This document shows, piece by piece, positions 6,484 to 12,954 of a stretch of 13,176 nt of DNA (the stretch's first letter is position 1; every line of letters starts with the position of its first letter). The notes beneath the pieces were generated by a model that was not told where the DNA came from, did not search any database, and worked only from the letters and a program-made list of their open reading frames with translations. A program made the translations under genes and the position numbers. Where the stretch lies: positions 1 to 13,176 of the forward strand of contig USHF01000021.1 of the NCBI GenBank assembly GCA_900554465.1. The letters are read 5' to 3'. The DNA comes from an uncultured Collinsella sp. (GTDB lineage Bacteria > Actinomycetota > Coriobacteriia > Coriobacteriales > Coriobacteriaceae).

Positions 6484-6490
6484 GCCCTCC

Positions 6491-6521
6491 ATGTGACAAA
6501 GGGACTGCCCCTTTGTCACAT
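6491..6521. repeat. Dispersed GACAAAGGGACTG-type palindrome, copy C (best preserved)
   Basis: ATGTGACAAAGGG (6491-6503) and CCCTTTGTCACAT (6509-6521) form a perfect 13-bp stem around a 5-nt loop. It lies in the 161-bp divergent gap between the isomerase fusion and the MFS gene, 8 bp from the MerR-type promoter element. It has no T run on either side and is not an obvious terminator. Confidence 0.75.
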
Positions 6522-6536
6522 TCTGTTAGAGTTGCA

Positions 6537-6549
6537 GGGATTGAATCCC
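6537..6549. promoter_or_regulatory. Short palindrome upstream of the MFS gene, possible operator
   Basis: GGGATTGAATCCC is a perfect 6+1+6 palindrome 30 nt before the MFS start, where an operator would lie. No regulator gene is adjacent on the MFS side and I cannot fix a promoter here, so the assignment is tentative. Confidence 0.25.
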
Positions 6550-6579
6550 GCTTATTCATGCGACATTGGAGTGACAACC

Positions 6580-7833
6580 TTGACCGCCGCAACCACGCCT
6601 AAAAGTAAGCCAACCGCCGCCGCGCTCTCCCCCGCGCGCACCAAGCTCTGCCTGGCGCTGCTCGTGCTGTTGGGATTCTCGCTCGGCTGCTCCGAGTTCG
6701 TGGTCATCGGCATCGAAAGCGACTTGGCAACGGAACTCGGCATATCACTTGCCACTGCGGGCCAGCTCATCAGCGTGTTTGCGCTCGTCTACGCTATCGC
6801 GACGCCGGTGCTCGCGCTCAGCACGGGGCGATTCCGCCGCTACCAGCTGCTCGTGTGCTATAGCGTCGTCTTTGTGCTCGGCAACCTGGTCATGGCGTTG
6901 GCTCCCAACTTCCAGGTGCTGTTTATCTCACGCATTGTCCTGGGCTCTGTCTCGGGTGCGCTGCTCGCCGTGGGCGTGACGTACATCCCTGAGCTGCTAT
7001 CCCCGCAGCAAACCTCACTTGCCATCTCGGTCGTGTACGGCGCGTTTTCCGTGGCGATGGTCTTTGTGACCTCGATTGGCAAGTTTGTGGCCGACACACT
7101 CGATTGGCACGTGGCCATGTACGGCACGCTGACCTTTGCCGTTTTGATCTGTAGCGCGCTCGTGGCGTTTATGCCTCGCGCCGGGCAGACCGATGAGCCC
7201 GCCACCTTCCGCGAGCAGGCGGGGCTACTACGCGAGCCGAGTATCATCACCGGCATGCTCATCTTCTTGTTTGGCGTGGGCTCGGTCTACGTATTCTACG
7301 GCTACGTGACGCCTTATCTGGAGCAGGTGCTGGGCATGGATACCGTTCAGGCGAGCACCACACTTATGGCCTATGGCGTGTTCTGCCTGATCTCGAACAT
7401 CCTGGGCGGATGGATCGATGCGCGTTTTGGCATGAAGGCGCTGCTGGTTACGTTTGTGCTGCAGGCGGCGGCACTGCTCGGGCTGTTTGCCGTGGGCGCC
7501 GCCATGCCGCTCGCGCTGGTCTTTGTCTTTAGCCTGGCGATGCTCATGTACCTGTTCTCGGTCTCATGCATCACGCACTTTATGGACGTGGCACGCAGCC
7601 GCCATCCCAAGTCGATGGTACTCGCAAGTTCGGTTGAGCCCATGGCGTTTAACGTCGGCATCTCGTTTGGCACCGCAGTGGGCGGCGCCGTGGTAAGCAG
7701 CGTTGGCATTGCGTACGTGGGCGCAGTGGGCGCCGCGTTCTCGCTTGTGGCCTGGGCCCTCACGCTGGTGACGATTAAGCTGGCTCGCTGGGAGCGCCGT
7801 CGTCAATCAGCACGGCCCTCAATACGGGCATAG
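6580..7833 (+). CDS. MFS exporter, DHA1 (AraJ/sugar-drug efflux-like) family
   Basis: The 417-residue product has about 12 hydrophobic segments. It opens with LVLLGFSLGCSEFVVIGIESDLATELGIS and AGQLISVFALVYAIATPVLA, the pattern of AraJ-like DHA1 efflux permeases, with a basic RFRRYQ loop after TM2 at the place of the MFS motif A. A charged central loop divides the two halves. No ATG lies near the N-terminus: the best start is TTG at 6580 with GGAG eight bases upstream, and GTG at 6571 is the alternative. The gene is divergent from the isomerase fusion, with 161 bp between them holding that gene's promoter element and a palindrome. The exported compound is unknown; export of a decarboxylation product is possible but unsupported beyond proximity. 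Confidence 0.85.
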   Translation: MTAATTPKSKPTAAALSPARTKLCLALLVLLGFSLGCSEFVVIGIESDLATELGISLATAGQLISVFALVYAIATPVLALSTGRFRRYQLLVCYSVVFVLGNLVMALAPNFQVLFISRIVLGSVSGALLAVGVTYIPELLSPQQTSLAISVVYGAFSVAMVFVTSIGKFVADTLDWHVAMYGTLTFAVLICSALVAFMPRAGQTDEPATFREQAGLLREPSIITGMLIFLFGVGSVYVFYGYVTPYLEQVLGMDTVQASTTLMAYGVFCLISNILGGWIDARFGMKALLVTFVLQAAALLGLFAVGAAMPLALVFVFSLAMLMYLFSVSCITHFMDVARSRHPKSMVLASSVEPMAFNVGISFGTAVGGAVVSSVGIAYVGAVGAAFSLVAWALTLVTIKLARWERRRQSARPSIRA

Positions 7834-7919
7834 GGGCAAACATAGCCCAAGGTGGCGAGTAACCGGTGAAAACCGCCCAATATGAGTATGTTTATCCGCC
7901 TGGAAGCTTCAGCAGTGCA

Positions 7920-8012
7920 ATTTCGTGTATTTGAGATACACGCTTTTCTATTATTTCGTGTATTTCAAGTACATGAAATCGTACTAAACTATGTATCTGA
8001 AGTACACGAAAT
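7920..8012. repeat. Three 33-bp-spaced repeats upstream of ATPase 1
   Basis: TGTAT-anchored units begin at 7926, 7959 and 7992, exactly 33 bp apart. Units 2 and 3 read TGTATTTCAAGTACATGAAA and TGTATCTGAAGTACACGAAA; unit 1 diverges (TGTATTTGAGATACACG). Each is itself a partial dyad, such as CGTGTAT/ATACACG at 7924-7942 and ATTTCGTGTATT/AGTACATGAAAT at 7953-7979. A possible -10 (TAAACT, 7985-7990) lies between units 2 and 3, so unit 3 would cover the transcription start. The rest of the 7834-8027 gap shows nothing further. Confidence 0.8.
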
Positions 8013-8027
8013 TGGAAAGGCGGCCCC

Positions 8028-9398
8028 ATGCGCAGATCAATCGAGTCCGTTATCGAATCATGGGCGACAAAGGACGCCTCACGCCCCCTCCTCATCCGTG
8101 GTGCGCGACGCGTAGGCAAAACGTACGCTGCCGAGGAAATCGGCAGGCGAATCGCCGGCGATGCGTTTGTCAAACTCGACTTTCAGACCGATCTTGAGCT
8201 GATCGCTCCGCTGTTCGATTGTCCCACCGACGACGTTGACACCATCGTGGCGCGGATTTCAGACTATAAACGCGCCCCCATTCGCAAAGAAACCACCTTC
8301 ATCCTGTTTGACGAGGTGCAGCTCTGCGAACGGGCGCTCAACTCGCTTCGCTTTTTTTCGGGTTCGGGCTGGCGCATATGCGCGACCGGCAGTCAGCTCG
8401 GCGTCGCCACGCGCAAACGTAAGCTGCCTTTTCCCAGCGGCGTTCGTCAAGAGACCATGCATCCTATGTCGTTCGAGGAGTTTCTCTGGGCGCTCGATGA
8501 GGAGCAGATGGCCGATGCCATTCGTACCCACGCCGGCACGCTCGAGACCTACGCCGCGCACCAAGCCGCGCTCAGCCTGTTTCATCGATACCAGATCGTG
8601 GGCGGCATGCCCGCCGCCGTCAACGCATATCGCAAGACGTTATCCATCGAGGATGCGCGCGTCGAGCAGCGCGAAATCAACGAGACCTATACCGCCGATA
8701 TGACCGACCCCGAAAACGGGATCAGCGGCGTGGCGGCACGCAAGGTCTGGCGCTCCATTCCGTCCCAGCTGCTGAGATCGTCCACAAAAAAATTCAAGTA
8801 CTCCGAGGTCGAACGCGGAGGCCGTCGCGCCAAGCTTATCGAGCCGCTCGACTGGCTCGAAGGCGCCGGTATCATATCGGTCAACAACCTGACCGAAGGC
8901 ATCGAGCCTCCCCTCGTTCCCTTCGACGACGAAGATGGAAGTTTCTTTAAGGTCTATCTTCTCGATACCGGCCTCATGTTCTACAAACTCGGCATCAACC
9001 CGAGGCTCTGGCTCGACCTCAAAGAAGATTCCGCCATAGCGCTATCTTCCGACTTCCGAGGCGCCCTGGCGGAAAACTCGGTCATGCAAGCATTTTCGGG
9101 TAACAGCTTGCAGACGTATTACTGGGTGCCGCCGTCGTCTTGGAAGACGACCGGCGAGCTCGATTTTCTACTTCAGACCGACCGTATGGAAATCGTGCCC
9201 GTCGAGGTAAAGTCCGCACGCAACGTGCGCGCGAGAACCCTCGGGTCGTTCATGGACAAAGCCCGATCGCCATATGCCTACATTTTGTCCGAGAACAATT
9301 TTTTCCGCAGCGAAACCGATGACGGGCGCGAGCTACGCCACCTCCCCTTGTACGCAGCGGGCTTTATTGGAGCAAACTGCCTCAAGAGCAGTCTGTAA
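8028..9398 (+). CDS. AAA-type ATPase with C-terminal DUF4143 domain (ATPase 1)
   Basis: The 456-residue product has an AAA_14-type P-loop domain followed by DUF4143. Walker A is GARRVGKT (residues 25-32), Walker B is FILFDEVQL (91-99, Asp95/Glu96), and CATGSQLG (118-125) occupies the sensor position. The C-terminal part has GELDFLL (Asp379) and VPVEVKS (Glu393, Lys395), the spacing of a PD-(D/E)xK nuclease-like core. Such proteins are abundant in gut bacteria and their role is unknown; whether the core cuts nucleic acid is not established. AAAGG seven bases upstream supports the ATG at 8028. Three 33-bp-spaced repeats lie upstream, and the phosphatase gene follows after 33 nt and may be co-transcribed. 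A second family member lies at 9925-11286, only distantly similar in sequence. Confidence 0.88.
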   Translation: MRRSIESVIESWATKDASRPLLIRGARRVGKTYAAEEIGRRIAGDAFVKLDFQTDLELIAPLFDCPTDDVDTIVARISDYKRAPIRKETTFILFDEVQLCERALNSLRFFSGSGWRICATGSQLGVATRKRKLPFPSGVRQETMHPMSFEEFLWALDEEQMADAIRTHAGTLETYAAHQAALSLFHRYQIVGGMPAAVNAYRKTLSIEDARVEQREINETYTADMTDPENGISGVAARKVWRSIPSQLLRSSTKKFKYSEVERGGRRAKLIEPLDWLEGAGIISVNNLTEGIEPPLVPFDDEDGSFFKVYLLDTGLMFYKLGINPRLWLDLKEDSAIALSSDFRGALAENSVMQAFSGNSLQTYYWVPPSSWKTTGELDFLLQTDRMEIVPVEVKSARNVRARTLGSFMDKARSPYAYILSENNFFRSETDDGRELRHLPLYAAGFIGANCLKSSL

Positions 9399-9431
9399 GC
9401 CCTGCACGACCGCCTAGAAAGGAAACCGCTC

Positions 9432-9878
9432 ATGCAACGCATACTGTTTATCTGCCATGGCAACATCTGTCGCTCGACGATGGCTGAGTCGGTGTTTACC
9501 GAGCTGGTGCGGCGCGCCGGGCGCGCGGGCGAGTTTGTCATTGACTCCGCTGCGACCTCGACCGAGGAGATCGGCAACCCGCCACACCACGGTACCGTTG
9601 CCAAGCTGCGCGAGGTCGGGATTCCCGTCGTCGCACATCGTGCACGTCAGGTGCGTCGCGCGGAGTATGGCGACTGGGACCACATTGTCTATATGGACGA
9701 CGAGAACGCGCGTGGCCTGCGTCGCATCTTTGGCGACGACCCCGACGGCAAGATTACGCGCATGCTCGATTGGACCGAGCGCCCCGGCGACGTGGCCGAC
9801 CCCTGGTACACCGGCAATTTCGATGCCACCTACCGCGACGTACTCGACGGCTGCACCGCTATGCTCGAGCAGCTGTAG
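9432..9878 (+). CDS. Low-molecular-weight protein tyrosine phosphatase
   Basis: The 148-residue protein is the usual size for the family. The phosphate-binding signature CHGNICRST (Cys8 to Thr16, C-x5-R-S/T) is at the N-terminus, and the catalytic acid is Asp123 in ADPWYTGNF near the C-terminus. Cys8 would form the phosphocysteine intermediate and Arg14 bind the phosphate. The family dephosphorylates tyrosine, or in some bacteria arginine, in cytoplasmic proteins. AAAGGA lies eight bases before the ATG. It sits 33 nt downstream of ATPase 1 and converges with ATPase 2; no tyrosine kinase or exopolysaccharide gene is visible, so its partner is unknown. Confidence 0.93.
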   Translation: MQRILFICHGNICRSTMAESVFTELVRRAGRAGEFVIDSAATSTEEIGNPPHHGTVAKLREVGIPVVAHRARQVRRAEYGDWDHIVYMDDENARGLRRIFGDDPDGKITRMLDWTERPGDVADPWYTGNFDATYRDVLDGCTAMLEQL

Positions 9879-9900
9879 GCAATCGAGGTCGCGGGCCACG

Positions 9901-9912
9901 CCTTTGTCACAT
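9901..9912. repeat. Half copy of the GACAAAGGGACTG-type palindrome
   Basis: CCTTTGTCACAT equals the right arm of the copies at 6491-6521 and 11429-11461, but no matching left arm is present. It lies in the 46-bp gap between the convergent phosphatase and ATPase 2 genes. At 12 bp, chance is possible though unlikely. Confidence 0.35.
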
Positions 9913-9924
9913 CCGGGACTAGCC

Positions 9925-11286
9925 CTAGACCGGCTTGACCTCCAGCTTTATCCCCTCGGCGCAGGAGTCGCCCAAAACATCCGAAAGGGCCCAGGTCGCA
10001 TATAGCGGCAAATAGAGAACCGCTCCGTTGCGCTCAACGTTGCCTCTCGAGAAAACAATCCCGAGCCTTACGCCATATTCAGCCGTATCAAGCACATGAC
10101 CGAGCGCAGCGTGCGCGTGGTAATAGGAGCCCGATTTAACCTCGATCGGAACAGCCGTCCCATCCGGTCCATCGACCACAAAGTCCACTTCACCGCGCTT
10201 TTTTGTCTGATAGTAGTAAAGCTGGCGATTTTGGGCAGCCAGCTGCTGGGCCACCACGTTTTCGTAAATGCCGCCCAGATTGGGCTCCTTGCTATCAAGA
10301 TACGCCGCTTGGGCGACTCCGACGGGGTAGCGCGCCATCAACATGCCCGTATCCGATTGATATAGCTTGAACTGCGATGGCCGTGCCGTCTTGAGCAAGG
10401 GCGATTTTGGCTCGGTTACGATATCGGCTTTGAGAGCAACGCCGGCATCGACAAGCCATACAAAATCTCGCTGATACTTCTCGTAGTGAGCCTTGGGGTC
10501 AATGGAATTGAGCACGAAGCGCTTGTTTTCGCCCTCGAGCATAATAGGGAGCTGATCGTAAATGCTCTGCACCTGAAGGGCTCGCCCGCTTGCATACTTG
10601 GAGATATCCCGCCGGTACTGTTCGTTGAGCTCTGACTGTAGCTGACGAACAGAGGCAAGGTCGCCCTGCGTGTCAAGGAAACGCTGCACGACCTCCGGCA
10701 TTCCGCCGACAACGGTATAGGTCCTGAAGTTTGCCATCATCGCGTCATGAATGTAATCAGGAACGGGCCTCTCGCTGATACACGCGTCACGTATCGTTTG
10801 GCGAGCCCCCTCGCTCACCCCGGTTGCCCAGCAAAACTCCTCAAAATCGAGCGGGAACATCCTAAGCTCGTGGACATACCCCACGGGATAGGACCTGACG
10901 CCCTTGAACTGAGTCCCGAGCATTGACCCCGAAAACGCCCAGCGGCACCTCCCGTCCTCAACAAGGAACTTTGCCATCGTCATGATGTCGGGGGCCTCTT
11001 GGACCTCATCGATAAACACGAGCGTTTTGCCTGGCGCAATCGACTTTCCCGAAAGAAGCGTCACCCTGCTGATGAAATCATCGGCATTCCGCGCCTCGAG
11101 AAGAGCATCTTTTGCCTGGCGGTTTTCCATGAGGTTAAGCTCGATGTAGGTTGCATGGTTGGCTTTGCCAAATGCGCGAATCGAATAGCTTTTGCCAATC
11201 TGGCGAGAACCCGTAATGAACAAGGCCTTTTGCTCGGAAGACTTCAGCCAACGCTCCAGCTCTGCCGCTATTTTCCTGCGCAGCAT
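9925..11286 (-). CDS. AAA-type ATPase with C-terminal DUF4143 domain (ATPase 2)
   Basis: The 453-residue product has the same architecture as ATPase 1: Walker A GSRQIGKS (residues 26-33), Walker B LVFIDEVQE (89-97, Asp93/Glu94), FSGSMLG (118-124) at the sensor position, and a C-terminal GEVDFVV (Asp368) with VPIEVKS (Glu382, Lys384) matching a PD-(D/E)xK-like core. Motifs and order agree with ATPase 1, but the sequences between them differ, so the two are old family members rather than a recent duplication. The start at 11286 has GAGGGGAG just upstream; an alternative ATG at 11310 lies in the repeat region without a ribosome binding site. Three 33-bp-spaced repeats precede it, straddling a TATAAA-like -10. 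It converges with the phosphatase gene. Function is unknown. Confidence 0.88.
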   Translation of the reverse strand: MLRRKIAAELERWLKSSEQKALFITGSRQIGKSYSIRAFGKANHATYIELNLMENRQAKDALLEARNADDFISRVTLLSGKSIAPGKTLVFIDEVQEAPDIMTMAKFLVEDGRCRWAFSGSMLGTQFKGVRSYPVGYVHELRMFPLDFEEFCWATGVSEGARQTIRDACISERPVPDYIHDAMMANFRTYTVVGGMPEVVQRFLDTQGDLASVRQLQSELNEQYRRDISKYASGRALQVQSIYDQLPIMLEGENKRFVLNSIDPKAHYEKYQRDFVWLVDAGVALKADIVTEPKSPLLKTARPSQFKLYQSDTGMLMARYPVGVAQAAYLDSKEPNLGGIYENVVAQQLAAQNRQLYYYQTKKRGEVDFVVDGPDGTAVPIEVKSGSYYHAHAALGHVLDTAEYGVRLGIVFSRGNVERNGAVLYLPLYATWALSDVLGDSCAEGIKLEVKPV

Positions 11287-11310
11287 AGGCTCTCCCCTCG
11301 GTGTCATCAA

Positions 11311-11390
11311 ATGAAATGCAAAGTTTTATACGCTTGATTATCAATGAAACGCAGAATTTTTAGAACCTAAAATCTGATGAAATGCAGAGA
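11311..11390. repeat. Three 33-bp-spaced repeats upstream of ATPase 2
   Basis: On the plus strand the core ATGAAATGCA occurs at 11311 and 11377, and as ATGAAACGCA at 11344, so the spacing is exactly 33 bp twice. A minus-strand TATAAA (11330-11325) lies between the first and second units, and the perfect palindrome TTGATTATCAA (11334-11344) sits just upstream of it. With that -10, the unit nearest the gene would cover the transcription start, the same placement as in the ATPase 1 array. The flanking DNA to 11405 is AT-rich and holds no gene. Confidence 0.8.
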
Positions 11391-11405
11391 TTTGAGATTA
11401 TAAGC

Positions 11406-11461
11406 AAAAAGAAGGGACACCACCCGCGAATGTGACAAAAGAACTGTCCCTTTGTCACATT
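11406..11461 (-). terminator. GACAAAGGGACTG-type palindrome (copy D) with an overlapping terminator-like hairpin
   Basis: AATGTGACAAA (11429-11439) and TTTGTCACATT (11451-11461) form a perfect 11-bp stem, copy D of the dispersed family. It begins 8 nt after the stop of the TIGR04076-type gene. In addition AAGGGACA (11412-11419) can pair with TGTCCCTT (11445-11452), and on the minus strand this second stem is followed by a T run (complement of 11406-11410). The two stems compete for the same bases; the second would act as a terminator for the kinase unit. Confidence 0.5.
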
Positions 11462-11469
11462 GCGCTCAG

Positions 11470-11799
11470 CTACTCGTCGACGACCTCGGCAAGCCAAACG
11501 TTCAGCGTATCGACCTCGGGGCAGCAGAACTTTGCCGTACCGGGCTCGTTGCCAGGCACGGTTCCGCCGTAGCGCAGGATATCGATATAGGGAAAGCCCA
11601 CGTGACAGGCCATAGCGCACATCTTGCCGCGGTCTCGATCGAAGTCGAAGACGTCTCCCGGCTTGTGACCATGGTGACAACGGCACGCACCCAGCTGGTC
11701 CACGCAGCTCACGCGGATACGCGGACGCTTGCCACGCGGCGCACCGAGCGGCCCGTTCTCGCCCGCAGGCTTGACGCCGCCCTCGCCGGCGTTACTCAT
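11470..11799 (-). CDS. Small cysteine-rich TIGR04076-type protein
   Basis: The 109-residue product resembles the TIGR04076 family of unknown function: a short region with RIRVSCVDQLGACRCHHGHKPGD (residues 27-49), then FDFDR, KMCAMACHVGFPYIDILRYGG (59-79), and EPGTAKFCCPEVDTLNVWLAEV (85-106). Seven cysteines (32, 39, 41, 61, 65, 92, 93), several paired and near histidines, suggest metal or cluster binding, but this is not established. The first 25 residues are Gly/Pro-rich and poorly conserved-looking. Its ATG lies inside the end of the kinase gene (8-nt overlap, ATGAGTAA) without a strong ribosome binding site of its own, so translational coupling is likely. A terminator-like hairpin follows. 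Confidence 0.75.
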   Translation of the reverse strand: MSNAGEGGVKPAGENGPLGAPRGKRPRIRVSCVDQLGACRCHHGHKPGDVFDFDRDRGKMCAMACHVGFPYIDILRYGGTVPGNEPGTAKFCCPEVDTLNVWLAEVVDE

Positions 11800-12616
11800 G
11801 GTCTATCACATCCAGGCAGGCCTCGATGGGAAGGCCGGCCGACTTGTCTTCTTGGTCGGCATTGCGCTCGATAAGCTCGGCCACCACACGCATGGCGTCG
11901 GTCGTCGCACGCTGTAAGCTCCAGCCGGCCATAACGCGACCCACGAGCACCGACGAGAACGTATCGCCCGTGCCCGGGAAATACACCGGGATCAGCTCAA
12001 AGGGAATCGTGAAGTACTCTCCCGCCACATGGTCGTAGCCGATGACGGCACTCGCCCCGTCGACCTTCGCGCTCGTAATGACCACCGACTTGGCGCCCAG
12101 CGCGAGCATGGCGTCCACGAGCGCACGAGCCTCATCGGCCGTAATCTGCTCGGCCATAGGCGTATCGGTGAGCAGACACGCCTCGGTATAGTTGGGCACC
12201 GCGTAGTCGGCGCACTCGACCAGGCTGCGCATAAGGCCGATGGTCGATTCGGGCACGCCGGCGTAGAGCCTGCCGTTGTCGGCCATGATGGGGTCGACGA
12301 ACACCTTGGTGCCTTTTTGCGAACGGCGGTGGCAAAAGTCCGAGATGATGCGCGCCTCTTCCTCGGTCACGATAAAGCCGGTCGAGATGGCGTCGAATTC
12401 AAAGCCGAGCTCCTCCCAGATGGCAAGACTCTGACGCACGTACTCCGTGGTGTCGTGGATGTAAAACTTGGGGTAGTTGAGCGTATCGGAAACGAGGGCC
12501 GTCGGCAGGTTGTGGATACGGTAACCCATGTGCGACAGCACCGGCAGCATGGCAGAAAGCGCGACCTTACCGTAGCCGCACATATCGTTGATCAGCAGCA
12601 GCTGAGTGTTCTTCAT
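11792..12616 (-). CDS. pdxY: Pyridoxamine/pyridoxal kinase (PdxY/PdxK-like, ribokinase superfamily)
   Basis: The 274-residue product is of typical size. The N-terminal substrate-side motif LLINDMCGYGKVALSAMLPVL (residues 7-27) and LPTALVSDTL (37-46) match pyridoxamine kinases. VDPIMADNGRLY (107-118) follows, and the anion-hole motif GTGDTF (215-220) contains the catalytic base Asp218. The enzyme phosphorylates pyridoxal, pyridoxamine or pyridoxine with ATP in B6 salvage. The ATG at 12616 has AAGGGGG upstream; a longer frame to 12796 has an Arg-rich, non-conserved extension and no binding site. It overlaps the TIGR04076-type gene by 8 nt, so the two form a transcription unit. A related hydroxymethylpyrimidine kinase role is less likely given the N-terminal motifs. 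Confidence 0.9.
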   Translation of the reverse strand: MKNTQLLLINDMCGYGKVALSAMLPVLSHMGYRIHNLPTALVSDTLNYPKFYIHDTTEYVRQSLAIWEELGFEFDAISTGFIVTEEEARIISDFCHRRSQKGTKVFVDPIMADNGRLYAGVPESTIGLMRSLVECADYAVPNYTEACLLTDTPMAEQITADEARALVDAMLALGAKSVVITSAKVDGASAVIGYDHVAGEYFTIPFELIPVYFPGTGDTFSSVLVGRVMAGWSLQRATTDAMRVVAELIERNADQEDKSAGLPIEACLDVIDHE

Positions 12617-12796
12617 GAGTGTCCCCCTTGGGTCGGGTGCGACGCGACGGCGCCATAGTGCGACTAAGTGTAGCGCAGGGGGCGTTGCAAGCGGGCGCAG
12701 GCGCCGAGGAGGGCACATTGTTGCGGAAAGGTTACGGAAATGGGAGGCAAAATCGCGGCGGTAGCGGCACAGTAGCTGCCATCTATTTACTACCAT

Positions 12797-12954
12797 TCCA
12801 AAACTATGCCGGATTACTACGATAAACCGTTAGCCTCCAACCACAACGAATTGCACTCCGGCAAAACCGCAGGTAGACAGCTTGTGATTTTACGAAAAAC
12901 AATGCCGAGGTCTGATATTTCGAATTCATCGTAGTAATCCGGCATAGTTTTGGA
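12797..12954. repeat. 158-bp element bounded by perfect 27-bp inverted repeats
   Basis: Positions 12797-12823 and 12928-12954 are exact reverse complements; the left arm begins TCCAAAACTATGCCGGATTA and ends CTACGAT. The 104-bp interior is AT-richer than the surrounding genes and encodes nothing convincing. Size and perfect ends resemble a miniature inverted-repeat element, but no flanking target duplication is evident. The 12617-12796 stretch before it, upstream of the kinase, shows no gene and no promoter I can place with confidence. Confidence 0.75.

Noticed and set aside
6419..6592. In-frame N-terminal extension of the LpdD-IDI protein up to an ATG at 6592
   Set aside because: It translates through the REP-like palindrome and the MerR-type promoter element, lacks a ribosome binding site, and the ATG at 6418 has AGGAG at ideal spacing.
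7920..8012. CRISPR array
   Set aside because: Only three short degenerate units at 33 bp with no unique spacers of normal length, no cas genes, and internal dyads typical of protein binding sites.
7882..8115. Possible small protein of 11-residue repeats (FRVFEIH-type) translated from the repeat array
   Set aside because: A 33-bp period automatically gives 11-residue repeats in every open frame, the opposite strand shows a similar one, and the frame overlaps the ATPase 1 start out of frame. The DNA repeat explains it.
12650..12700. Kinase promoter (TTGCAA with TACACT or TTAGTC on the minus strand)
   Set aside because: The -35/-10 spacing is wrong for the better -10 (12 bp), and at 17 bp the -10 is poor; not convincing enough to annotate.
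12617..12796. Extended pyridoxamine kinase start at 12796
   Set aside because: The 60 extra residues are Arg-rich and unlike the family, whose conserved N-terminus begins a few residues after the ATG at 12616.
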